In this document: positions 6,471 through 13,181 of the stretch, in pieces
Layout of the letters: every line of letters begins with the position of its first letter
How positions within the stretch are numbered: the first letter of the stretch is position 1
Source of the DNA: Clostridia bacterium
Lineage (GTDB): Bacteria; Bacillota; Clostridia; Oscillospirales; CAG-272
Length of the DNA stretch: 15,539 bases
NCBI GenBank assembly: GCA_017408535.1
Contig: JAFQUL010000079.1
Span: 1 to 15,539, forward strand
Direction of reading: 5' to 3'
The notes under the pieces: model-generated
What the model saw: the letters and a program-made list of their open reading frames with translations, nothing else
Databases searched by the model: none
What the model was told of the DNA's origin: nothing
Position numbers and translations under genes: made by a program

Positions 6471-6500
6471 ATTATACCATAAATCGATAAAAAATGAAAG
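6471..6500 (-). promoter_or_regulatory. Extended -10 promoter of the ATPase-ferredoxin-oxidoreductase operon
   Basis: On the minus strand TATAAT (6471-6476) is preceded by TGG, giving a TGnTATAAT extended -10. The -35 region is weak: CTTTCA (6495-6500) at 18-nt spacing matches only 3 of 6. A strong extended -10 can compensate for this. The predicted leader to ATG 6438 is about 25 nt, and no leader structure was found. Confidence 0.68.
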
Positions 6501-6620
6501 AGTAAATTAACAAATTATTTGTGTTTACAGAAAAAAACTATTGTACATCATACATATTTTTATCAAGACAGGGAGTATTTTCCTTTTTTGATGTCAGAAA
6601 AGTAAAAATTGTCTTTTTTC

Positions 6621-6648
6621 TTTCAAAATCTTAAGAAAAAGTTTGAAA
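6621..6648. repeat. Inverted repeat TTTCAAA-N14-TTTGAAA at the cdaA promoter
   Basis: Seven-base arms at 6621-6627 and 6642-6648. The right arm contains the whole -35 hexamer TTGAAA. The spacer carries TCTTAAGA-like symmetry and a CTTTTTTCTT/AAGAAAAAG complementarity. The position would suit a repressor operator, but A/T-rich sequence yields such repeats by chance, so support is weak. Confidence 0.3.
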
Positions 6649-6671
6649 TCATCTTTAATATGTGGTATTAT
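6643..6671 (+). promoter_or_regulatory. Sigma-A-type promoter of cdaA and the downstream run
   Basis: TTGAAA (6643-6648), a 17-nt spacer, then TATTAT (6666-6671) preceded by TGG, so both a good -35 and an extended -10 are present. Transcription would begin near 6678, leaving a ~34-nt leader before the ATG at 6712. It also shows that coding cannot begin at the upstream ATG 6643, which lies inside the promoter. Confidence 0.82.
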
Positions 6672-6711
6672 ATATACAGGAAAATATTCGGATCGGAGGG
6701 CTTTCCGAGAA

Positions 6712-7608
6712 ATGACTGAGTTTTGGAGTAATACATCATCATTTTTCTTGTCAATATGGCGACAGATCTTATCGATGAACGTTATTGACATTATTGATAT
6801 ACTGCTGCTTTCGGTAATTCTGTACTATGCGTATAAGTTTATTCATGACAGACGCGCGGGCAAGTTTGCTGTAGGTCTAGTTTTGTTCATTGTTGTTCTT
6901 GTCATGTCAGAGCTTCTTGAAATGCATGCTATAAAGTTCATACTGAAGAACGTTGTACAGGTGGGAATACTTGCCCTTATTATTCTTTTCCAGCCTGAGA
7001 TACGGTCTGTCCTTGAGGAAGTGGGCAGAGACCCCCTTAAAAATCTCAAGAGCATAGGCGAGCAGCGTGACCTCACTCAGATCAATGCAAATATCGGCGA
7101 GGTTTGTACCGCTGTGTTTGAAATGGCAGAAGAGAAGACCGGCGCACTTATTGTAATTGAGCGTGATACCAAGCTGGGTGACGTTATCAAATCCGGAACT
7201 GTCATTGACTCAAATATCAGCTCGTTCCTCATAAGAAATATATTTTTCAATAAAGCTCCTCTTCATGACGGGGCAATGATAATCAGAGACGGGCGCCTCT
7301 ATGCCGCCGGATGCTTTCTGCCGCTCTCCACAAACGGTGAGATTGTCAAGGATCTCGGAACACGTCACAGAGCCGCAATAGGTATGAGTGAGAACAGTGA
7401 TGCTGCCGTTATCTGCGTATCAGAAGAAAACGGTGTGGTTTCGCTTGCGCTTGACGGTAAGCTTAAGCGCGGTTATACCGTTAATATGTTAAAAGCTGAG
7501 CTCGAGAAACTTTTGGTCGATGAGAGCTATATCCGCAAGATGCGCGGTAAGATGAGCCGCAAAAAGGACTCTTCAGACAGTGAGACGGATGAAAGCGGCA
7601 GAGAATAA
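6712..7608 (+). CDS. cdaA: Diadenylate cyclase CdaA (membrane-bound c-di-AMP synthase)
   Basis: A 298-residue protein that joins two ATP molecules into cyclic di-AMP, the second messenger controlling potassium and osmolyte uptake and cell-wall balance. The N-terminus has three hydrophobic membrane helices (about 22-42, 50-66 and 80-95, the last ending in LIILFQPEIRS). The DisA_N catalytic domain follows from about 120. Both active-site motifs are intact: DGA at 186-188 (PLHDGAMII) and RHR at 218-220 (GTRHRAAIG). Length is close to the usual ~275, with a charged Ser/Asp/Glu tail of about 25 residues. Start: ATG 6712 follows GGAGGG (6695-6700) by 11 nt. The longer frame from 6643 starts within the promoter. 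cdaR follows after 20 nt, as expected. Confidence 0.96.
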   Translation: MTEFWSNTSSFFLSIWRQILSMNVIDIIDILLLSVILYYAYKFIHDRRAGKFAVGLVLFIVVLVMSELLEMHAIKFILKNVVQVGILALIILFQPEIRSVLEEVGRDPLKNLKSIGEQRDLTQINANIGEVCTAVFEMAEEKTGALIVIERDTKLGDVIKSGTVIDSNISSFLIRNIFFNKAPLHDGAMIIRDGRLYAAGCFLPLSTNGEIVKDLGTRHRAAIGMSENSDAAVICVSEENGVVSLALDGKLKRGYTVNMLKAELEKLLVDESYIRKMRGKMSRKKDSSDSETDESGRE

Positions 7609-7628
7609 CGGAGAGGAGAGGATATTCT

Positions 7629-8906
7629 GTGAAAAATATTGATAAAGAGAAAACAGTCAGCTCCGTGAACAATACTGCTGCCAGAGCAGAAGAAAAGAAG
7701 AATACTCCGGGTAGTGTAATAGTAAAGATACTCTGCGTTCTTGGTGCTTTTCTTATATGGCTGTATGTTATGTCAAACGACTCTCCCGATTATGAAAAGA
7801 CATTCACTTCAGTTCCTGTTTCAATAAACGGTGCGGTAGAGCTTGAGAATGTTACCGGTATGTCAGTTGTCAGCGGTCTCGGCCATGTGATCGACATATC
7901 TGTATACGGTATTAAGCGTGACGTTGTTAATCTCGATAACGACGATATTGTTGCATACGTTGATATCAGCGACATAAGCAATGCGGGAAAATATGCACTT
8001 GACGTCCATGTGGAGGTTCCGGACGGAATAACCGTTACCTCTGTTTCTCCCGATAATGTTACAGTAGCTGTAGATAAAACGTCATCAATTATTGTAAATG
8101 TGGTTCCCAAACTTACCACCTACAATATTTCTCTTGATTATTCTCTCGGTACTCTTGTTCCCGAGATTTCCGAGATCAGTGTTTCCGGCCCCATAACAGT
8201 TCTCAGCACTATTGACCGTGCCGAGGTTGTTGTAGGAGACCTTGGTCAGCTTACCGGAACAGTTACCGCAAGCGGACTGATACAGCTTGTGGATGCGGCA
8301 GGAAATAAAATAACCAACCAGTTTATTAAGATACCTCAGGATTCGCTTAAGGTGACTGTGCCCGTGTACACGTATAAGGATATTCCTGTATCTGTTACAG
8401 TCAAAAACGGGGCATACGACCCATCTAAGATAAGTATAAAGTATTCTCCCGAAACTATCAGGGTAAAGGGAGACGTGGATACCCTTGCGGCTATGACAGA
8501 GTATACTGTGTTGCTTGATGAGGCGGATATTGAATCAGATAAAGCCATTATCAAGGAGGTCGTGCTTCCAAAGACCGTTGAAAACGTTGATTTGATAGAG
8601 TATATTTCTCTTGAGATAAAGCACGAAACAGAAACTGTATACGTTACCGAATTTCAGGTTGAAAACACGGAAGATATTGAGTATGAGATCGTTACTAAAT
8701 CCTTGGGAATAACATTCAGAGGCCGCAGGGAGTATCTTGATCTCCTCGCTGCAAACAATGTGACCGTTACTGCAGATCTCGGTAAAATGACGCTGGTTTC
8801 CGGTCAGACCTATGACGTTCCCGTTACCGTTGATGCAGATATTAACGACGGTAAGGATCCCGTTGAGGTGAGCGATACATATAAAATACAAGTAAGGGTC
8901 AAGTAA
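7629..8906 (+). CDS. cdaR: CdaR/YbbR-domain protein, regulator of CdaA
   Basis: A 425-residue membrane-anchored protein. A ~28-residue polar N-terminus leads to one transmembrane helix (about 29-49, VIVKILCVLGAFLIWLYVMS). The remainder is an extracytoplasmic, beta-rich region with what look like four YbbR repeats (roughly 57-148, 150-243, 244-335 and 340-425, e.g. PVSVTVKNGAYDPSKISIKY). In Bacillus and relatives CdaR contacts CdaA and modulates c-di-AMP synthesis, probably sensing the envelope. The start is GTG at 7629, ten bases after AGGAG in the run GAGAGGAGAG. The next ATG lies far downstream, past the membrane helix. It follows cdaA directly. glmM, the third gene of the classical cdaA-cdaR-glmM cluster, is not next. 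Confidence 0.93.
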   Translation: MKNIDKEKTVSSVNNTAARAEEKKNTPGSVIVKILCVLGAFLIWLYVMSNDSPDYEKTFTSVPVSINGAVELENVTGMSVVSGLGHVIDISVYGIKRDVVNLDNDDIVAYVDISDISNAGKYALDVHVEVPDGITVTSVSPDNVTVAVDKTSSIIVNVVPKLTTYNISLDYSLGTLVPEISEISVSGPITVLSTIDRAEVVVGDLGQLTGTVTASGLIQLVDAAGNKITNQFIKIPQDSLKVTVPVYTYKDIPVSVTVKNGAYDPSKISIKYSPETIRVKGDVDTLAAMTEYTVLLDEADIESDKAIIKEVVLPKTVENVDLIEYISLEIKHETETVYVTEFQVENTEDIEYEIVTKSLGITFRGRREYLDLLAANNVTVTADLGKMTLVSGQTYDVPVTVDADINDGKDPVEVSDTYKIQVRVK

Positions 8907-8907
8907 T

Positions 8908-10515
8908 TTGAAACAGTTTTTACTTTCCGGCATAAAGGTTCCGGTTACATTGTCTCACAGCGAAATAGTTGAAGAAGCAAAGAAAATGTTTTTCCGTATC
9001 AGCCGGGAATTCTGTAATTTCAGAATATCCAAGCTGTCGGTAGATGCCCGCAGACGCGATTCAGTCAAGTACGTTGTATCCGTTCTGGCTGATCATAGCG
9101 GCAGAGGTCTATCTGAGTCGGTTATGAAAAAGCATGGACTTACGGCAGTTCTGTCTCCCCAAGAGCCGAAGTTGCTGCCTGCCGATAAAGAGACCGCTCC
9201 GCCTGTAATAGTCGGATTTGGCCCGGCAGGAATGTTTTCCGCGCTTCTTCTGGCAGAGGCCGGATACCGTCCCATTGTGCTTGAACGCGGCGGGTCTGTT
9301 GAAGAGAGGGTTAAGGCAGTTGAACGGTTTAATTCCGAGGGTGTACTTTCTCCCGATTCAAACATTCAGTTCGGTGCCGGCGGTGCCGGAACCTTTTCTG
9401 ACGGTAAGTTGGTGACCAGAATAAATGACGGGTTTTGCTCATACGTGCTCAGACGGCTTATTGAGTTCGGAGCGCCTGCTGAAATAGCGTATCTTGCCAA
9501 GCCGCATATCGGTACCGATAAGCTTCTTTCGGTAGTTGGAAATATCGAGAAGAAAATTAAAGAGCTTGGCGGAACTGTACTGTACAATTCAAAAATGGTT
9601 TCGATAGAGACCTCTGCCGGAACCGCAAAAAGAGTTGTTCTCTCAGACGGAAGAAAGATTGGCTGCAGTGCGGTTATCCTTGCAGTAGGCCACAGTGCAA
9701 GGGATACGTACGAGTATCTTATTGATGATGGATACAGCGTGGAAGCCAAGCCCTTTTCGGTGGGTGTCAGAATAGAGCATCTCCAGGAGGATATAGACAG
9801 CGCTATGTTTGGGCGCTTTGCAGGACTTCCCGGTGTACCCCATGCGGAGTATACTCTGTCCCACAGGTGCGCTGATAGAGGTGTGTATACCTTTTGTATG
9901 TGTCCCGGCGGTGAGGTAGTTGCTGCAGCATCCGAGGAATCCGGTGTCGTTACCAACGGTATGAGCCGTTACAGCCGTAGCGGAAAAAATGCCAATGCCG
10001 CTGTTGCGGTGTCTGTTGTGAGAGAGGATTACGGCGGTACACCCCGTGGTGCAATTGCTTTTCAGAGAAATATAGAGAGAGCCGCATTTCGTTTCGGCGG
10101 CGGGGATTATACTGCTCCTGCTCAGACGGTAGGTGACTTTCTCGGTAATTCTGTTACCGGAAAGGGTACCTCGTATATTTCGCCTACCTATATGAACGGA
10201 AAAGTAAAATATTGCGGTTTTGACGGAGTGCTTCCCGCTTTCATTACTGATTGTCTGAGAGAGGGAATAGCAGATTTCGGCAAAAAGATAGCAGGCTTTG
10301 ACAGAGAAGAAGCTGTGCTTACAGGACCGGAGACCAGGACATCAGCTCCTGTAAGGATACTGAGAAACGAAGAATACTGTGCGATAGGCTATGACAATAT
10401 ATACCCCGCAGGTGAGGGTGCAGGCTACGCTGGCGGAATAACCAGTGCAGCAATCGACGGGCTTAAGATAGCATCGGCACTGTCACTAAAATACGGAAAA
10501 AAGGATAAAGCATAA
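8908..10515 (+). CDS. FAD-dependent oxidoreductase (COG2509-type, uncharacterised NAD(P)/FAD protein)
   Basis: A 535-residue flavoprotein. Residues 1-90 form a small N-terminal alpha/beta domain typical of this group (VPVTLSHSEIVEEAKK, then KLSVDARRRDSVKYVVSV). Then comes the dinucleotide-binding fold VIVGFGPAGMFSALLLAEAG (GFGPAG at 103-108) with the acidic strand end LERG. The group signature FGAGGAGTFSDGKL is at 155-168, and the C-terminal FAD motif PAGEGAGYAGGITSAAIDGL starts near 500. No membrane segment is seen. The start is an unusual TTG at 8908-8910, one base after the cdaR stop, with AAGGG (8894-8898) 9 nt upstream. The first internal ATG would delete part of the conserved N-terminal domain. 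Substrate is unknown. The coupled RseC-like gene downstream hints at a shared redox task (inference). Confidence 0.9.
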   Translation: MKQFLLSGIKVPVTLSHSEIVEEAKKMFFRISREFCNFRISKLSVDARRRDSVKYVVSVLADHSGRGLSESVMKKHGLTAVLSPQEPKLLPADKETAPPVIVGFGPAGMFSALLLAEAGYRPIVLERGGSVEERVKAVERFNSEGVLSPDSNIQFGAGGAGTFSDGKLVTRINDGFCSYVLRRLIEFGAPAEIAYLAKPHIGTDKLLSVVGNIEKKIKELGGTVLYNSKMVSIETSAGTAKRVVLSDGRKIGCSAVILAVGHSARDTYEYLIDDGYSVEAKPFSVGVRIEHLQEDIDSAMFGRFAGLPGVPHAEYTLSHRCADRGVYTFCMCPGGEVVAAASEESGVVTNGMSRYSRSGKNANAAVAVSVVREDYGGTPRGAIAFQRNIERAAFRFGGGDYTAPAQTVGDFLGNSVTGKGTSYISPTYMNGKVKYCGFDGVLPAFITDCLREGIADFGKKIAGFDREEAVLTGPETRTSAPVRILRNEEYCAIGYDNIYPAGEGAGYAGGITSAAIDGLKIASALSLKYGKKDKA

Positions 10516-10964
10516 TGAAACAGAAGGCGCTTGTGCTGTCCACAGAAGGGGACAGCGCTGTAATAGAGGTTGCAAGAGTAACCGCTTGTGAGGGATGTCA
10601 TAAATTTAAAGAGGGAGAGGGCTGTGTGGCCTGCTCCCTGTTTGACCTTAAAAGAAAGATGACGGCAAACGCTGTAAACGAGGCATGTGCAAAGCCCGGT
10701 GACGTTGTTTATATTTCCACCCCCTCAAAAACTGTTCTCTTTTATTCTGCTGTCGTGTTTATTCTTCCGATAATTATCGGTATTGCTTTTTACTTTCTTG
10801 CATCGCTGTTTACAGATATTACCGCTATACTTGCACTTATCTCGGTTGCCGCGGTCATTCTTACCTTCGTTGTTATACATTTTACTCTTGACAGGTCTGC
10901 GTCAGGTAAAAAAATGATCCGTATTATCTCTGTATGCAAAGACAATACGGATATTACTGAGTAA
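10515..10964 (+). CDS. RseC/MucC-family membrane protein (SoxR-reducing system RseC-like)
   Basis: A 149-residue integral membrane protein. The N-terminal domain carries four cysteines, C25-x2-C28 and C37-x2-C40, in ACEGCHKFKEGEGCVACS, a likely metal or Fe-S site. PGDVVYISTP follows (60s). Two adjacent membrane helices lie at about 73-95 and 101-124, then a short cytoplasmic tail. This layout is that of the RseC/MucC family. In E. coli RseC takes part, with the Rsx/Rnf complex, in re-reducing SoxR. The role in Clostridia is not established to me, and no rnf genes are in view. The ATG overlaps the flavoprotein stop as TAATG, so the two are probably translationally coupled. Identification rests on the Cys motif and topology. 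Confidence 0.85.
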   Translation: MKQKALVLSTEGDSAVIEVARVTACEGCHKFKEGEGCVACSLFDLKRKMTANAVNEACAKPGDVVYISTPSKTVLFYSAVVFILPIIIGIAFYFLASLFTDITAILALISVAAVILTFVVIHFTLDRSASGKKMIRIISVCKDNTDITE

Positions 10965-10990
10965 TAAATTAACTTGGAGATATATTTATA

Positions 10991-13150
10991 ATGGGAAAGA
11001 TCAATGCGCCCGGTATTAAGAGAAACTGGGCGCTTAAGTGTGCTGATTTTGCGGCACAGAGGGGAGCGGTTTCCTCTCTTGCCGAAAATATAGGACACAG
11101 CGAGATTTTTACACAGATAGTCATTAACAGAGGCTTTGATACAGAGAAGTCAGCACGTGATTTTCTTGAAAAAAGAACAGAATCCTTTTATGATCCCTTC
11201 ATAATGAAGGATATGGATAAGGCAGTAAAGAGAATTGCACAGGCTGTAGATGAAAAAGAAAAAATAGTTATCTACGGCGATTATGACGTTGACGGAGTTA
11301 CTTCTGTTTCCGTACTTAAGCTGTATCTTGATTCTGTAGGTGCAGATGCATCATTTTTCATACCCAGCCGATTTTCTGACGGATATGGGCTTGCAAAAGG
11401 AACTATTGACAATTTGATAGATGACGGTGTCCGTCTCATTATCACCGTTGATACCGGTATAACGGCTTGTGATGAGGTTGAGTATGCCTCAAAGCGGGGG
11501 GTGGACGTTATCGTTACCGACCACCACGAGTGCAGAGAGTTTCTGCCGGACGCCGTTGCTGTAGTCAATCCACACAGAAGCGACTGTAAATATCCTTTCA
11601 AAGAGCTAGCAGGTGTTGGTGTAATATTTAAGCTTGTGTGTGCCCTTGAATGTCATTTTAATCGTGATGTTAAGCCCATCGACTGTGTTCGCAGAATATG
11701 TTACGAATACTGCGATCTTGTTGCTATCGGTACTGTTGCCGACGTAATGCCGATAATAGACGAAAACCGTCTAATCGTCAGCCTCGGACTCGGGATACTC
11801 AACCAAAAACAGAGAACAGGGATCAGTGCGCTGGTTGCCGCCGCAAATGCCGGAGACGGCAGTGACGGTAAAGTAACTAAAATAAACAAAAACAAAAAGA
11901 TAACCTCCGGATACATAGGTTTTACTCTCGCCCCACGGATCAATGCGGCGGGTAGAATAAGCGATGCAACCATCGCCGTTGAGCTTATGCTTGAAAGCGA
12001 TCCTACCAGAGCATATTCTCTTGCCAGAGAACTTTGCGATATTAACCGTCGCCGTCAGGATGAGGAAAATAAGATTATAGCTGAGGCTTCTCAGAAAATA
12101 GCAGTTGAGTGCGATGCGGAAAACGACAGAGTTATCGTTCTTTCCGATCCTTCCTGGCACCAGGGTATTATCGGTATAGTCGCATCCAGAATATCTGAAA
12201 AATACGGTAAGCCTACAATACTCATCTCCTTTGAGGGAGGCGATAATACTGTAGGTAAGGGCAGCGGAAGAAGCGTGGGCAACATAAATCTCGTAGATGC
12301 TCTCGGTAACTCCGGTGAGTTTTTGCTCAAATACGGCGGTCATGCGCTTGCTGCAGGACTTACTATTGATAAATCCTTGCTTAAAGACTTTAAAAAGAGC
12401 ATAAATGCTTACGTAGAAAGCACTTATCCCGACGGAAGCGGTATTCCTTCACTTACTGCCGAGCTTGAGGCAGAGCCGCGGGATATGACTATAGAGCTTG
12501 CTCAAGAGCTGTATGCTCTTGAGCCTCACGGTGTGTCTAACCCGACACCGCTTTTTATGATGCGTGATGTGACGGTATACGATGTTATGCCTATCGGCTC
12601 AAACAGACATACCAAACTCACCGTCGGCCGTGAAGATCTTACATTTCCTGCGCTGTGCTTCGGTACAACTGCAAGAGAGCTTGATATTCTTCGCGGAGAT
12701 ACTGTGGATATTGTATTCAACATAGATATAAACGAGTATCAAAACATAAAGACGCTTCAGTTTATCGTAAGAGATATAGCTCTGTCTGACAGAGACAGTT
12801 CTCTTTACGAAAGACATTCTAAGCTGTACCGCGAGGTATCATGCGGCGGAGAGATACCGACGGAGGTTGATATTATCCCCACAAGAGAAGAGTTTGCGGC
12901 TGCATATAATGCACTTCGCCGTGACGGATATGAAGGACTTGATACCTGCGGTTTCCGTACCTTGAGCATGAACAGCGGTGTGGGAATGGCCAAGCTCAGA
13001 TTTATCATGGATATTTTTTCAGAGATGGAGCTGGTCGACTATTATCCCGAAAATGAGGAGGTATTTAAGTACACTATCAGAGAATCTTCGGTGAAGGTAG
13101 ATCTTACCCGGTCCCGGATTCTGAGTGAACTTAAAGCCAGGAAAGCGTAA
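10991..13150 (+). CDS. recJ: Single-stranded-DNA-specific 5'-3' exonuclease RecJ
   Basis: A 719-residue DHH-superfamily exonuclease acting in recombination and base excision or mismatch repair. Metal-binding motifs are intact: DYDVDG (98-103), VDTG (153-156), TDHHE (176-180), GTVADVMP (247-254) and RINAAGR (316-322). The DHHA1 half has WHQGIIGIVASR (389-400) and GGHALAAG (449-456). An OB-fold follows (about 545-625). The last ~90 residues (from PTREEFAAAYNALRRDGYEG) are a helical extension absent from the 577-residue E. coli enzyme but common in Firmicutes. A Lys/Asn-rich stretch at about 290-306 sits just before the RINAAGR region and looks like a lineage-specific insert. ATG 10991 follows GGAG by 11 nt, and the gap from the rseC-like gene is 26 nt. 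Confidence 0.96.
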   Translation: MGKINAPGIKRNWALKCADFAAQRGAVSSLAENIGHSEIFTQIVINRGFDTEKSARDFLEKRTESFYDPFIMKDMDKAVKRIAQAVDEKEKIVIYGDYDVDGVTSVSVLKLYLDSVGADASFFIPSRFSDGYGLAKGTIDNLIDDGVRLIITVDTGITACDEVEYASKRGVDVIVTDHHECREFLPDAVAVVNPHRSDCKYPFKELAGVGVIFKLVCALECHFNRDVKPIDCVRRICYEYCDLVAIGTVADVMPIIDENRLIVSLGLGILNQKQRTGISALVAAANAGDGSDGKVTKINKNKKITSGYIGFTLAPRINAAGRISDATIAVELMLESDPTRAYSLARELCDINRRRQDEENKIIAEASQKIAVECDAENDRVIVLSDPSWHQGIIGIVASRISEKYGKPTILISFEGGDNTVGKGSGRSVGNINLVDALGNSGEFLLKYGGHALAAGLTIDKSLLKDFKKSINAYVESTYPDGSGIPSLTAELEAEPRDMTIELAQELYALEPHGVSNPTPLFMMRDVTVYDVMPIGSNRHTKLTVGREDLTFPALCFGTTARELDILRGDTVDIVFNIDINEYQNIKTLQFIVRDIALSDRDSSLYERHSKLYREVSCGGEIPTEVDIIPTREEFAAAYNALRRDGYEGLDTCGFRTLSMNSGVGMAKLRFIMDIFSEMELVDYYPENEEVFKYTIRESSVKVDLTRSRILSELKARKA

Positions 13151-13181
13151 ACGCGTAATTTGATTGGAGATCCGGTTTTAT

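Larger units (their letters stand above)
6439..6711. other. Divergent intergenic region between the oxidoreductase operon and cdaA
   Basis: This is the longest gene-free stretch in the window (273 bp) and is AT-rich. It holds a minus-strand extended -10 promoter near 6471-6500, a + strand promoter at 6643-6671, and an inverted repeat touching the latter's -35 box. The centre (about 6501-6612) contains only A/T-rich tracts and a weak ACATCA/TGATGT inverted repeat. I see no small gene, riboswitch or RNA gene in it. Confidence 0.7.

Noticed and set aside
6501..6612. Possible small gene or regulatory RNA in the divergent gap
   Set aside because: No ribosome binding site with a frame, no strong hairpin plus T-run, and only weak A/T-rich symmetry.
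9366..9956. Long minus-strand open frame inside the flavoprotein gene
   Set aside because: A by-product of codon bias in the real gene: no start signal, Ser/Pro-rich sequence typical of antisense frames.
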